From contig JACPOE010000032.1 in assembly GCA_016185105.1 (NCBI GenBank), forward strand, positions 1-32,481: a stretch of 32,481 nt of DNA, read 5' to 3'. The notes beneath the pieces were generated by a model. It had not been told where the DNA came from and made no database searches. It saw nothing but the letters and a program-made list of their open reading frames with translations. This DNA is from Bdellovibrio sp. GTDB lineage: Bacteria > Bdellovibrionota > UBA1018. Made by a program: the position numbers and the translations under genes. This document shows positions 7,920-16,280 of this stretch, one piece after another. Positions within the stretch are counted from its first letter, which is position 1. Each line of letters opens with the position of its first letter.

Positions 7920-8536
7920 TGGCAAAAGAATATCATCCGATTATTTATAAATATCTAAAGAAGTATCAGAGCGACCCTTCTTCGCGCGTTTTTGCGCCAC
8001 TAGCTGAAGCTTACAGGAAGGCCGGTCTAGTCGATGAAGCCATTACCATTGCCAGAGAAGGTCTTCGTTTTCACCCTCAGTTCGTGGGTGGCAGAGTCGC
8101 TCTGGCCAGAGCGTACTTTGATAAGAAACTCTATACCGAAGTCATCGATGAACTCACCCCAATTATTTTGGACATCCCTGACAACCTCGTTGCCCAAAGA
8201 TTGATTGCAGAGTCTTGTTTGATTCTCGGAAGGATTGCAGAGGCTTTGTCGGCTTATAAGATGCTGCTCTATTTTGCCCCCCAGGACCCCGAGGCAGCGC
8301 GCATCGTCCAAGAGTTGGAAGTCCAGTCCTATGAAAAGGGAGCATTGGTTCTAAAGTCAGATCCCCACTTAGAGCCTATTCCCGCCTATTCGATTGAGGA
8401 AGCGGGTGGGGCGATTTCGAAAGATCCTGAGGCGCGAATCCGCAAAAGAATTAATTATATTGAGACGTTACAGTCCGCTTTACAGCGGGTAGCCCGCTAT
8501 CGAGCTATTCGTGATATTGCCCGAACCGCTAAATAG
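7919..8536 (+). CDS. TPR-repeat protein following pilQ
   Basis: A 205-residue soluble protein built of about three to four tetratricopeptide repeats (residues 15-125), for instance AEAYRKAGLVDEAITIAREG and AESCLILGRIAEALSAYKML. There is no signal peptide or membrane helix. The C-terminal part (150-205) is a charged helix that could be a coiled coil. TPR proteins act as docking platforms; the partner is unknown. Its ATG overlaps the pilQ stop by one base, so it is translated with the pilus operon and may help pilus assembly in the cytoplasm, as some TPR proteins do for secretin systems. That role is inference from position only. Confidence 0.8.
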   Translation: MAKEYHPIIYKYLKKYQSDPSSRVFAPLAEAYRKAGLVDEAITIAREGLRFHPQFVGGRVALARAYFDKKLYTEVIDELTPIILDIPDNLVAQRLIAESCLILGRIAEALSAYKMLLYFAPQDPEAARIVQELEVQSYEKGALVLKSDPHLEPIPAYSIEEAGGAISKDPEARIRKRINYIETLQSALQRVARYRAIRDIARTAK

Positions 8537-8542
8537 TCCACA

Positions 8543-8571
8543 TTGACACCCAGCCCGCACTCAGTTACCAA
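8543..8571 (+). promoter_or_regulatory. Candidate sigma-70-type promoter for efp, giving a leaderless mRNA
   Basis: In the 41-base gap before efp there is a perfect -35 box TTGACA (8543-8548), a 17-base spacer and a weak -10 TACCAA (8566-8571, three of six consensus positions). A start about seven bases after the -10 falls on the A of the efp ATG at 8578. There is no usable Shine-Dalgarno (an AGG lies only one base from the ATG). Read from the sequence only; not proven. Confidence 0.4.
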
Positions 8572-8577
8572 TGAGGC

Positions 8578-9141
8578 ATGTACGCTACCAACCAATTTCG
8601 AAAAGGTCTTAAAGTCGAGATCGATGGCGTCCCCTTTGAGATCGTAGACTTTCAGCACGTGAGTCCAGGCAAGGGCCGTGCTTTCACAAGAACAAAACTG
8701 AAGAATATGCTTAATCAAAACGTGATTGAGCGAACGATTACTTCTGGCGACAAGTTAGATCGCGCGAACACCGAAGAAAAGGAAATGCAGTACCTTTACC
8801 GCGATGCGGCTGGTTACCATTTCATGAACAATGCTAACTACGAACAAGTTGCTCTCACTGAAGAACAATTAGGGGATGGAAAAGACTTCCTCCAGGAAAA
8901 CCTTGTTATTAAGGTGATGTATTTCAATGAGCGCCCCATTGGCGTCGAGCTTCCAACCTTCGTTGTTTTGAAAATTGTTGAGACTGAACCTTCTTTCCGG
9001 GGTGATACCGTGACAGGTGGCTCTAAGCCAGCAAAGCTGGAAACCGGGGCAGTGGTTGCAGTACCGTTTCATCTAAAAGAAGGAGATATGATCAAGGTGG
9101 ATACCCGTGATCACTCCTACGTAGAAAAGGCGAATAAATAA
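8578..9141 (+). CDS. efp: Elongation factor P
   Basis: A 187-residue EF-P, which enters stalled ribosomes and promotes peptide bonds at polyproline stretches. All three beta-barrel domains are visible: an N-terminal KOW-like domain, an OB domain beginning near 65, and a C-terminal OB domain ending RDHSYVEKA. The loop that reaches the peptidyl-transferase centre reads SPGKGRAF, with the tip lysine at residue 32, the position modified by EpmA/EpmB (beta-lysylation) in many bacteria. Neither modification gene is in the window. PilP and other proteins here are proline-rich and may be clients, but this is only a remark. The start at 8578 fits the family N-terminus exactly. It is directly followed, without a gap, by accB. 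Confidence 0.96.
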   Translation: MYATNQFRKGLKVEIDGVPFEIVDFQHVSPGKGRAFTRTKLKNMLNQNVIERTITSGDKLDRANTEEKEMQYLYRDAAGYHFMNNANYEQVALTEEQLGDGKDFLQENLVIKVMYFNERPIGVELPTFVVLKIVETEPSFRGDTVTGGSKPAKLETGAVVAVPFHLKEGDMIKVDTRDHSYVEKANK

Positions 9142-9696
9142 GTGGCTAAACCGAAAAAGGCGAAGGCTGTCGGGCGTTCTTCTCGTCCAGCTTCTTCAGA
9201 ATCTAGGCAAGGCGATTTACAACATTTGGAACAAATTCTCGAACTCATGGAAAAACATGAGGTCGGTGAGCTGGAATGGGAAAAGAGCGGCGAGCGGATT
9301 AAGTTAAAATCAAGGCACGCGGCTTATGAAATTCCCCAGCTTGCTTCGATGCAAAAAATGACTTCACAGCCCCAGGTTCAGGTGGTGCAGCAGGCTACTT
9401 CTTCCAGCGAGGCACCAAAGCCCCAGACCAATGCAAACTCGGCTGTAACTAATGGGAATCAAAAGCCAGTGGTATCGCCTTTCGTTGGGACTTTTTACCG
9501 TTCCCCATCCCCAACTGCTGAGCCTTACATTCGCGAGGGCCAAGTTGTTAAACGGGGCGATGTGCTTTGTATTATCGAAGCCATGAAGCTGATGAATGAA
9601 ATTGAAGCAGAATTTCCGGGCAAAGTTGTTTCTGTGATGGCAGAGAACGGGCAGCCGGTCGAGTTTGGCGAGCCTCTTTTTCTGATCGAACCCTGA
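9142..9696 (+). CDS. accB: Biotin carboxyl carrier protein of acetyl-CoA carboxylase
   Basis: A 184-residue carrier for the biotin group used in the first step of fatty-acid synthesis. The biotinyl domain is at about 110-184, with the biotinylation motif [13 protein letters not shown] and acceptor lysine at 149, and the thumb region SPTAEP at 123-128. The N-terminal helix (25-65) is joined by a Gln/Ser/Pro-rich linker, as usual in AccB. The N-terminus has an extra lysine-rich stretch of about 20 residues ([14 protein letters not shown]). The GTG start abuts the efp stop codon; accC follows 12 bases later, the classic accB-accC pair. Confidence 0.95.
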   Translation: MAKPKKAKAVGRSSRPASSESRQGDLQHLEQILELMEKHEVGELEWEKSGERIKLKSRHAAYEIPQLASMQKMTSQPQVQVVQQATSSSEAPKPQTNANSAVTNGNQKPVVSPFVGTFYRSPSPTAEPYIREGQVVKRGDVLCIIEAMKLMNEIEAEFPGKVVSVMAENGQPVEFGEPLFLIEP

Positions 9697-9708
9697 TTCG
9701 GGGATACT

Positions 9709-11076
9709 ATGGCAGCTGAGACTCCCCTTTTTCGTAAAGTATTGATTGCCAATCGGGGTGAGATTGCACTCCGGGTGATCCGGGCATGCCGGGAAATGGG
9801 AATTCCCACGGTCGCGGTCTATTCTACCGCCGACGAGAGTTCATTACATGTCAAACTGGCCGACGAGGCAGTGTGCATTGGGCCGCCCCAGTCGAAGCTA
9901 AGCTATCTTAACATTGCAAACCTATTATCGGCTGCCGATATCACTGAGGCGGATGCAATTCATCCGGGTTATGGTTTTCTGTCGGAAAATGCTGAATTCG
10001 CCAGGCTTTGTGGTGAATGTAAGATAACCTTTATTGGGCCTACTACAGCCAATATCAGGGCTATGGGAGAAAAGACTCGAGCGCGAGCGATAGCGAAAGA
10101 GGCTGGAGTCCCTTTATTACCAGGGACTCTGGAAGCTGTTCCTGGGGTGCAGGTTGCATTAGAGGAAGCTGATCGAATTGGATACCCGATTATTCTGAAA
10201 GCAGCAGCCGGCGGCGGCGGACGGGGTATTCACATTGTTTACAATGCACAGCAGCTCAAGGGTTCCTTCGATCGGGTCAGCTCAGAGGCAGCAGCTGCTT
10301 TTGGCAATCCGGCGATGTATGTCGAAAAATATTGTGAGAGCCCTCGCCACGTAGAGATCCAGGTGTTGTGTGATCGCTTTGGAAATCGAATTGCCCTGGG
10401 AGAACGGGACTGTACGATTCAACGGCGCCATCAAAAGATTCTCGAAGAAAGCCCAAGTCCAATTCTAGATGCGACTCAGAGAGAAAAAATGTGCGAGGCT
10501 GCGCTCAAGCTGTGCGCTGAGGTCAACTACGAGAATGTAGGGACCGTCGAGTTCTTGGTCGATAATCGCGACAAGAAGTTCTATTTCATGGAGATGAACA
10601 CTCGAATTCAAGTCGAGCATCCTGTGACGGAAATGGTTACGGGCGTCGACCTTATTAAGGAGCAGATTCGAGTCGCCGCGGGTAAGCCAATTCAATTGAA
10701 ACAAAGCGATATAAAAATTCGTTCACACGCGATCGAGTGTCGAATTAATGCGGAAGATCCTGATCGATTTGCCCCCTCGCCCGGAAAGATTACCGGTCTG
10801 CATTTTCCAGGTGGGTTCGGTGTTCGCGTCGATACTTTTGTCTATAATCAATACAAGGTAGTCCCGTTTTACGACTCAATGCTAGGTAAGCTTATTGTAC
10901 ATGCTCCTACTCGGGATGAAGCGATTGCCAAGATGCGCCAAGCTTTGGACGAGTTTGTTGTGGAAGGGATTAAAACAAATATTCCGTTCCAGAAGAAAAT
11001 TCTGAGTAGCAAGAAATTCAGAGATGGCGACTACGATACTCATTTTTTGGAGGAGTTTCTTCCGAAATATGAGTAA
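9709..11076 (+). CDS. accC: Biotin carboxylase subunit of acetyl-CoA carboxylase
   Basis: A 455-residue ATP-grasp enzyme that carboxylates biotin on AccB using bicarbonate and ATP. Visible motifs: the N-terminal [20 protein letters not shown], the glycine-rich ATP lid [11 protein letters not shown], the substrate and metal-binding [14 protein letters not shown], and a C-terminal domain with [11 protein letters not shown]. Length is that of the family. The carboxyltransferase subunits AccA and AccD are not in the window. It probably shares a transcript with efp and accB; a 93-base gap separates it from the next gene. Confidence 0.97.
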   Translation: MAAETPLFRKVLIANRGEIALRVIRACREMGIPTVAVYSTADESSLHVKLADEAVCIGPPQSKLSYLNIANLLSAADITEADAIHPGYGFLSENAEFARLCGECKITFIGPTTANIRAMGEKTRARAIAKEAGVPLLPGTLEAVPGVQVALEEADRIGYPIILKAAAGGGGRGIHIVYNAQQLKGSFDRVSSEAAAAFGNPAMYVEKYCESPRHVEIQVLCDRFGNRIALGERDCTIQRRHQKILEESPSPILDATQREKMCEAALKLCAEVNYENVGTVEFLVDNRDKKFYFMEMNTRIQVEHPVTEMVTGVDLIKEQIRVAAGKPIQLKQSDIKIRSHAIECRINAEDPDRFAPSPGKITGLHFPGGFGVRVDTFVYNQYKVVPFYDSMLGKLIVHAPTRDEAIAKMRQALDEFVVEGIKTNIPFQKKILSSKKFRDGDYDTHFLEEFLPKYE

Positions 11077-11169
11077 AATTCCTTTAAGGAACCGAACTGC
11101 TCTGTTTTATCCAAATCTTTAATATCTGCGTAGTGTTACGATTAGGTTCCAAAGATCGGAGCCGGAATC

Positions 11170-12138
11170 ATGGAAGACTCTTCTAAAAGTACCGAGGGGA
11201 CAAAAATCGATCTTGGGGATGACCTGATCGAAAAAACTGCAATCCTTTCTGGAATGAAGGTGCCGGCAAAGGTCTCTCTTACGGATGAAATTGCTGACGG
11301 CGAGATTCAACTGGGCACAGCCGATTCTTCTCGAGTTGCTGTTCGTGTGGAAAAGACCGGAACGCCGCAGGAACTCTTGCAGAGTGCCAGCATTTTAGTA
11401 GCAGAAGGTCTAGGCCAGGACGCTAAGAAAGTTCTGCATCATATTTTAGTTATTGAACCAGGAAACGTGGCTGCCCAGGAGGCGCTAAAGAAGCTCCAAG
11501 CTCAGGAGTTAGAGAGTCTTCTGTCCTCGGAAGGAGGACCGAGATCTTATTTAGGAAAGAAGAAAAAGGAAGCTCCTGAAGCTGTGGACGTCGACCAGAT
11601 CATAGAGGATTTGGATCGTGATTTGGAGCTTGGACTGGACTTATTGGTAGAAGATCCCACTGGTTTGGCACTAAGCCCTTTTGGCGCCCTTTTTAAGGAT
11701 GAGAAGATCATGGATGATTTTGGGAAGAGGCTCGAAAAAGACCTTGCGAGTGCGACGCCCAAAGATTGGATCGATCTTGGAATTGGTTTTCTGGAAATGG
11801 AGATCTATCCTATTGCTGCAAGGCTTTTTTCCGGAGCAGTTCGAAGAATTGACGCCCTTTCGGAAGGTGCAGGGGGGCTAATGCTTTCTGCTGTAAGCTT
11901 GGAAGGGTTATGTTTTGTTCTGATGGGGCGACCCCATGATGCGGTTTCTTGTATTCAGCCAGTATTGAGAGACACAGAGATTAAATTTGAGGAAAAAATT
12001 GAACTCTATTACCTAATGGGTCGTGCTTATGAGTCTTTGAACAAATTCACAATAGCTCGAGAATTTTATGACCAGGTCAGGGAAATAGACCCGAGTTACC
12101 GAGATGTGATCTACCGTTTGGCTCAATTGCGAAACTGA
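11170..12138 (+). CDS. TPR-like cytoplasmic protein upstream of tamB
   Basis: A 322-residue acidic protein that I do not recognise by name. Residues 65-115 resemble one TPR unit (LLQSASILVAEGLGQDAKKV, then HHILVIEPGNVAAQEALKKL), residues 115-190 are charged and probably flexible, and residues 200-322 form further helical repeats (for example LYYLMGRAYESLNKFTIARE). No signal peptide or membrane helix, so it is predicted to be cytoplasmic. It ends 14 bases before the TamB-like gene and is likely co-transcribed with it. A scaffold role in envelope biogenesis is possible, but nothing in the sequence proves it. The 93 bases upstream hold no convincing promoter or terminator. Confidence 0.78.
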   Translation: MEDSSKSTEGTKIDLGDDLIEKTAILSGMKVPAKVSLTDEIADGEIQLGTADSSRVAVRVEKTGTPQELLQSASILVAEGLGQDAKKVLHHILVIEPGNVAAQEALKKLQAQELESLLSSEGGPRSYLGKKKKEAPEAVDVDQIIEDLDRDLELGLDLLVEDPTGLALSPFGALFKDEKIMDDFGKRLEKDLASATPKDWIDLGIGFLEMEIYPIAARLFSGAVRRIDALSEGAGGLMLSAVSLEGLCFVLMGRPHDAVSCIQPVLRDTEIKFEEKIELYYLMGRAYESLNKFTIAREFYDQVREIDPSYRDVIYRLAQLRN

Positions 12139-12152
12139 AACAATTTGGATGT

Positions 12153-15100
12153 ATGATCAAAAGGCCATTTCTCACTTTTATCTTGGTTGTTGGATCTCTG
12201 GTTTTGGGCGCGATGTGGTTTATCCAAAGTCAGACTTTCGCAAAAATACTAAAGACTATCGCCAGTCGTTATGTGCCGAAAGACTTGGGCGTAAATGCTG
12301 ATTTTTCCGAAATTTCGATCAAATTTTATCCCCCGGGGTTTTCGGTACGGAATCCAAGAGTTTCTCTAGCAGAACGAAACATTGTAGGGTTGCCCCCAGG
12401 TTCCAAAGTCGAAGCTAAGAGCATTGATTTTACCTTCGTTCCTCTCCAAGCTCTTTCGGGCTCAATTCGGATCCATGAAGTTACGATTGTCGATAGCAAA
12501 ATTGAGTTGATTCTAGATCAGGGGGCAGCGTCTGATTCAAAAAAGAATGTACCAACAAATACTTTAGCGAAAGTGGAACTCCATTGGGATGAACTTTTAA
12601 ATGTAAGAGCCGAATCGGTTGGTCTAATAAACTCCGATATTCTTTTGAAATTTAAGAATTCAGAGGACACACTTGAGGTCCATGCCAATAATTTCAGGTT
12701 GTCACAGTGGTCAGGAAGAGGAGGCTTGGGCTACTCTGCGGATGCCGAGCTGGAAAATGTTAGAGGGTCCCTCCTGAAATCAATCGGAATTCCTGTAGCA
12801 ATTGATCACCTCAGGGCGGTTGCCTACGTAAACGCTCTGGGACTACAGGTTGACACACTGTCCTTAAAGAACGATGGATTCATTCTAGGTGCCCAGGGAG
12901 AGGTTACCGGAAATCTCTTAGACAGAAAGGCACTTAAGGCTCAATTAAATGTGAAGGTTGACGGAGACCTGAGCAAACTTATCCTAATGACAGGCCTTTT
13001 GCCGGCCAAAGAGGCACCGTCAGGAAGTGTGTCGTTTACCGGTACAATCCAAGCTAATCTGGAAAAATGGCTTCAAACGCTGAAGGCTGAAGGCTCCTTG
13101 AATGTTCAAAGTTTAAAATTCAAGAAATGGGCGGCAGATCAGGTTCAGCTTGCTGCTAAGTGGGAAAATGGTCCCGGAGGAGGAGTCGTCTCCTTGGTGA
13201 AGGGGCTGATTCAAACTGAGCAGCGTCCTCGAATCGGAGGGAAACAGGCAGGAGACGGTGGAAAAATTGAGATTGGCCCGGTTAAATATGCGTTGGGCGT
13301 GACACGGAGTGTGACCGTTCCTTTGATATTCCAGGGAGCTCATATCCACTGGCTCGGTGCAGCTGCGCTTCGTGATGTGTATCCGTTGGATTTTCGGATA
13401 AACGGCCCAATAAATCTCACCGTGAATACTCAGTCGGGCTCACAGCCCTGGGAAATTAAGGCAGAGTTAGCCAGTTCGATTGAAAATTTTGTCCTGGATA
13501 ATCAAAGACTCGGCCAAGTGAAACCTTTGAAAAAGGTATTCAACGTTCCAAAAATTAAATTGGCGGGTCAGATTCGGGTTGACCCAACAGGGCTCTATCC
13601 TTCGGGCGTTCAACTCAGCATGCCAAACTCGAAGTTGATAGTTAAAGGGAAGCTAGACTTTAAGAAAGGGTACGATCTGTTTGCAGAAGGGCCCCTCGAC
13701 TTGGCGGACCTAGGTCAGATCGCAGACAACGAGTCTCGTGGTTCAGGCCCGGTTCAGGTGAGCGTGCGTGGGCCGAGTTCTCGAGTTTTAGTCGAAGTCG
13801 ACGTTGCCCTAAAAGACACCTATTATCTAAATCTCTTTCTGGGTGACACTAAAGGACGAATCATCTGGGATGATGACCCGCAAAATCTTATTTTCGAAAA
13901 AGTTAAGGGAACGCGAAATGCAACTCTCTACGCGGCTGATGGTGTCTTAAAGCTAGGCAAAGATGACTCTGCCGATTTGAATTTTAGGATTCCCCAAGGA
14001 AATATCCAAGACTTTATCCAAATTTTTCAACATCTAACGCATCCAATTTGGTGGTTCCCTGAGACGCTTTCTGGGCCTTTTTCGGGAGCACTTCGGGTAT
14101 CGGGTGGACTGTCACTCCACCAATTGGAGGTGAATGGCCAAATCAGTGGAACGAATTGGGAGTGGAAGGGAGAGCGCTTCAAGGCTGTGTACCTTTCAGG
14201 TGGGTACACCCGTGGAGCCTATTCCGTCGACGAATGCCGAATTCTCAAACGGTCCAGCCGTATAAACGGCGGTATCTCTTATGGCTCAGATGGGCATTTA
14301 GACTGGAAGGTCGATACGCGCGAACTTCAGTTGGCCGATTTGGACATGGTATCTCGTCTAGATGTCCCACTCAGGGGCCGGATGAAAATAAAATCCGCCG
14401 GACAAGGCTTTTTGGGGGCCTTAAAATCATCTACGTCCATCGAGCTAGAGGATTTTTCTGTTCGAGGAACTCAAATGCCATCGAGCTTTGCCTCCTTTGA
14501 TATCATTGGGGGGGTAGCGAAGCTCAGCGCTGCCGTAATGGGAGGAGAAGGGACTGTAGATGCCGTCTACAACTTCAATGCTAGGGAAAAAAGCCGGATT
14601 CAGCTGCAGCTCAAACAATTCGATTTCTCTCCGGTGCTGTTACTGCTGAACTCACAGTCTGTCCAGGATCGGTCGCTCCTAGGACAAATTTCAGCCCAAG
14701 TGGACCTAAATTTTAATGCCGGAAAAGCAGAGAGAGCCAACGGTCGTATTGAAATTTCGGAGTATGCACTTGAACGAAAAGACGCTGCGTTTGGCCTTGA
14801 TCGTCCAGTTTCTGCCGACATAGTCGATGGGAGCTTTGTCTTAGACAACATTGTGATCAAAGGTAATCAAGGAGAACTCAGTGCATCCCTCACTAGCCAT
14901 AAGGGAGACATTTCAGGCTCAGTTGGTGGTGACGTTGATTTGTCTATTGTGCAATTTTTTGTATCAAGTGTCAGTCAAGCTTCTGGCTTAGCGAGGCTTA
15001 ATTTAAATATTGGTGGCTCTCTGAAAGACCCAGAGATTTCGGGCAGAGCGAATATCAATGGGGGTTCGGTGCGGCTGTATTCTTTGGAGTCTCCCTTTGA

Positions 15101-16274
15101 AAACATTACGGGTACCTTAACCCTTCGGAAAAATATTTTTGGCGTCCAAAAGGTGGAGTCCGATGTGGGCGGGGGAAAAATCGTGACTGATGGGCGCGTG
15201 GTTCTGTACGCTGATCGATATCCCGCACTGTTTCTAGAGAGTCGTCTACTCAACCCAAAAATCAAAATATTTCCTTTTCAGTATGCGAAGGTGAACGGAA
15301 ATTTAGAAATTCATGGTGAGAGTCCACCTTATCTTGTTGAAGGACAGGTACAAATAGACTCAGCAGTTAGCAAAGAAAAGGTTTTCGCCCGCAGACAGAC
15401 TGGGCAAGGTTTGAAGGCCATGCCTTATTCTCCTCCTCCGACTCGCCAGTCTGAAACAAGCTTTTCTAAATTCAACCTAAACCTCGATGTGAATGCGCAA
15501 AAAGGGGTGTTTTTGCAGAACGACTTGTTCCGGGACGTCGAGCTAAAGGCTGGGCTAAAAGTAATTAATACTCTGGATGCTCCTCGTATTTCAGGAAAAG
15601 TCGAAGTCATTGGGGGTAAGCTCCTGTTTAAGGACCACATTTTTCAAATTCAAAATGCTGCTGCAAACTTTGATCGACCTACTGCAATTGACCCACTTTT
15701 AGATCTCAATGCCTCGACAGAGATAAACAATATCAAAATATCGATGTTTGCCTCTGGAAGACAAGACAAGCTTAAAGTTGAATTGAGCTCAAATCCGCCT
15801 ATGCAAGAGGCAGAAATCCTGTCTCTCCTCACGGTGGGACTGACGCCCAGTGATGTAAAGAAGCTGAATACTACGGATCTGTCCGCTGTTCAGTACGGTG
15901 AGGGCGCAAGTCTGGTGCTCCATTCGTTAGACTTCAATCGCGATCTGGAAGAAAAAACTGGGTTTCAACTGAAGGTCGATGAATCCATAAATCCACAGCA
16001 GGGTGTAAGCGCCTTCAGGCCCCAAGGAGACTCGGCTGGTGCGCCTCAGATTACTATTCGGCGAAAATTGGGGGACCGGCTGAGTTTGTCGGTTGGGAGT
16101 ACGATCGGCGTAGGTACGAGCAGTTCTAGACAGTTCATCTTGGACTATTCTGTAAATCGTGATGTGTCAGTTACAGGTGTTTATAACAACTACGGGGCCT
16201 ACGGAACGCTGGATAACCAGACCTACCTGCCTTCTTTTGGGGTCGATTTAAAGATTCAAAAGAGGTTTAAATAA
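12153..16274 (+). CDS. tamB: TamB-like translocation/assembly module protein (AsmA superfamily)
   Basis: A 1373-residue protein with one N-terminal membrane anchor (about 7-25, LTFILVVGSLVLGAMWFI) and a very long beta-rich periplasmic body, the architecture of AsmA-like bridges. The C-terminal 270 residues match the TamB (DUF490) domain: GVFLQNDLFRDVELKAGLKV, GGKLLFKDHIFQIQNA, SSNPPMQEAEILSLLTVG and a terminal beta signal-like end KIQKRF. In known systems TamB partners an Omp85 protein and is implicated in phospholipid transport to, or protein insertion in, the outer membrane. The Omp85 gene follows after 6 bases, which supports a functional pair. Repeated motifs such as ISGxANINGG are typical of this family. 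TamB is favoured over YhdP because of the C-terminal domain. Confidence 0.88.
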   Translation: MIKRPFLTFILVVGSLVLGAMWFIQSQTFAKILKTIASRYVPKDLGVNADFSEISIKFYPPGFSVRNPRVSLAERNIVGLPPGSKVEAKSIDFTFVPLQALSGSIRIHEVTIVDSKIELILDQGAASDSKKNVPTNTLAKVELHWDELLNVRAESVGLINSDILLKFKNSEDTLEVHANNFRLSQWSGRGGLGYSADAELENVRGSLLKSIGIPVAIDHLRAVAYVNALGLQVDTLSLKNDGFILGAQGEVTGNLLDRKALKAQLNVKVDGDLSKLILMTGLLPAKEAPSGSVSFTGTIQANLEKWLQTLKAEGSLNVQSLKFKKWAADQVQLAAKWENGPGGGVVSLVKGLIQTEQRPRIGGKQAGDGGKIEIGPVKYALGVTRSVTVPLIFQGAHIHWLGAAALRDVYPLDFRINGPINLTVNTQSGSQPWEIKAELASSIENFVLDNQRLGQVKPLKKVFNVPKIKLAGQIRVDPTGLYPSGVQLSMPNSKLIVKGKLDFKKGYDLFAEGPLDLADLGQIADNESRGSGPVQVSVRGPSSRVLVEVDVALKDTYYLNLFLGDTKGRIIWDDDPQNLIFEKVKGTRNATLYAADGVLKLGKDDSADLNFRIPQGNIQDFIQIFQHLTHPIWWFPETLSGPFSGALRVSGGLSLHQLEVNGQISGTNWEWKGERFKAVYLSGGYTRGAYSVDECRILKRSSRINGGISYGSDGHLDWKVDTRELQLADLDMVSRLDVPLRGRMKIKSAGQGFLGALKSSTSIELEDFSVRGTQMPSSFASFDIIGGVAKLSAAVMGGEGTVDAVYNFNAREKSRIQLQLKQFDFSPVLLLLNSQSVQDRSLLGQISAQVDLNFNAGKAERANGRIEISEYALERKDAAFGLDRPVSADIVDGSFVLDNIVIKGNQGELSASLTSHKGDISGSVGGDVDLSIVQFFVSSVSQASGLARLNLNIGGSLKDPEISGRANINGGSVRLYSLESPFENITGTLTLRKNIFGVQKVESDVGGGKIVTDGRVVLYADRYPALFLESRLLNPKIKIFPFQYAKVNGNLEIHGESPPYLVEGQVQIDSAVSKEKVFARRQTGQGLKAMPYSPPPTRQSETSFSKFNLNLDVNAQKGVFLQNDLFRDVELKAGLKVINTLDAPRISGKVEVIGGKLLFKDHIFQIQNAAANFDRPTAIDPLLDLNASTEINNIKISMFASGRQDKLKVELSSNPPMQEAEILSLLTVGLTPSDVKKLNTTDLSAVQYGEGASLVLHSLDFNRDLEEKTGFQLKVDESINPQQGVSAFRPQGDSAGAPQITIRRKLGDRLSLSVGSTIGVGTSSSRQFILDYSVNRDVSVTGVYNNYGAYGTLDNQTYLPSFGVDLKIQKRFK

Positions 16275-16280
16275 AAGGTC

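Noticed and set aside
11077..11169. Promoter for the TPR-tamB-Omp85 unit (TACGAT as -10; GGAACC/GGTTCC distant repeat)
   Set aside because: No -35 at a suitable distance, and the repeat arms are too far apart and short.
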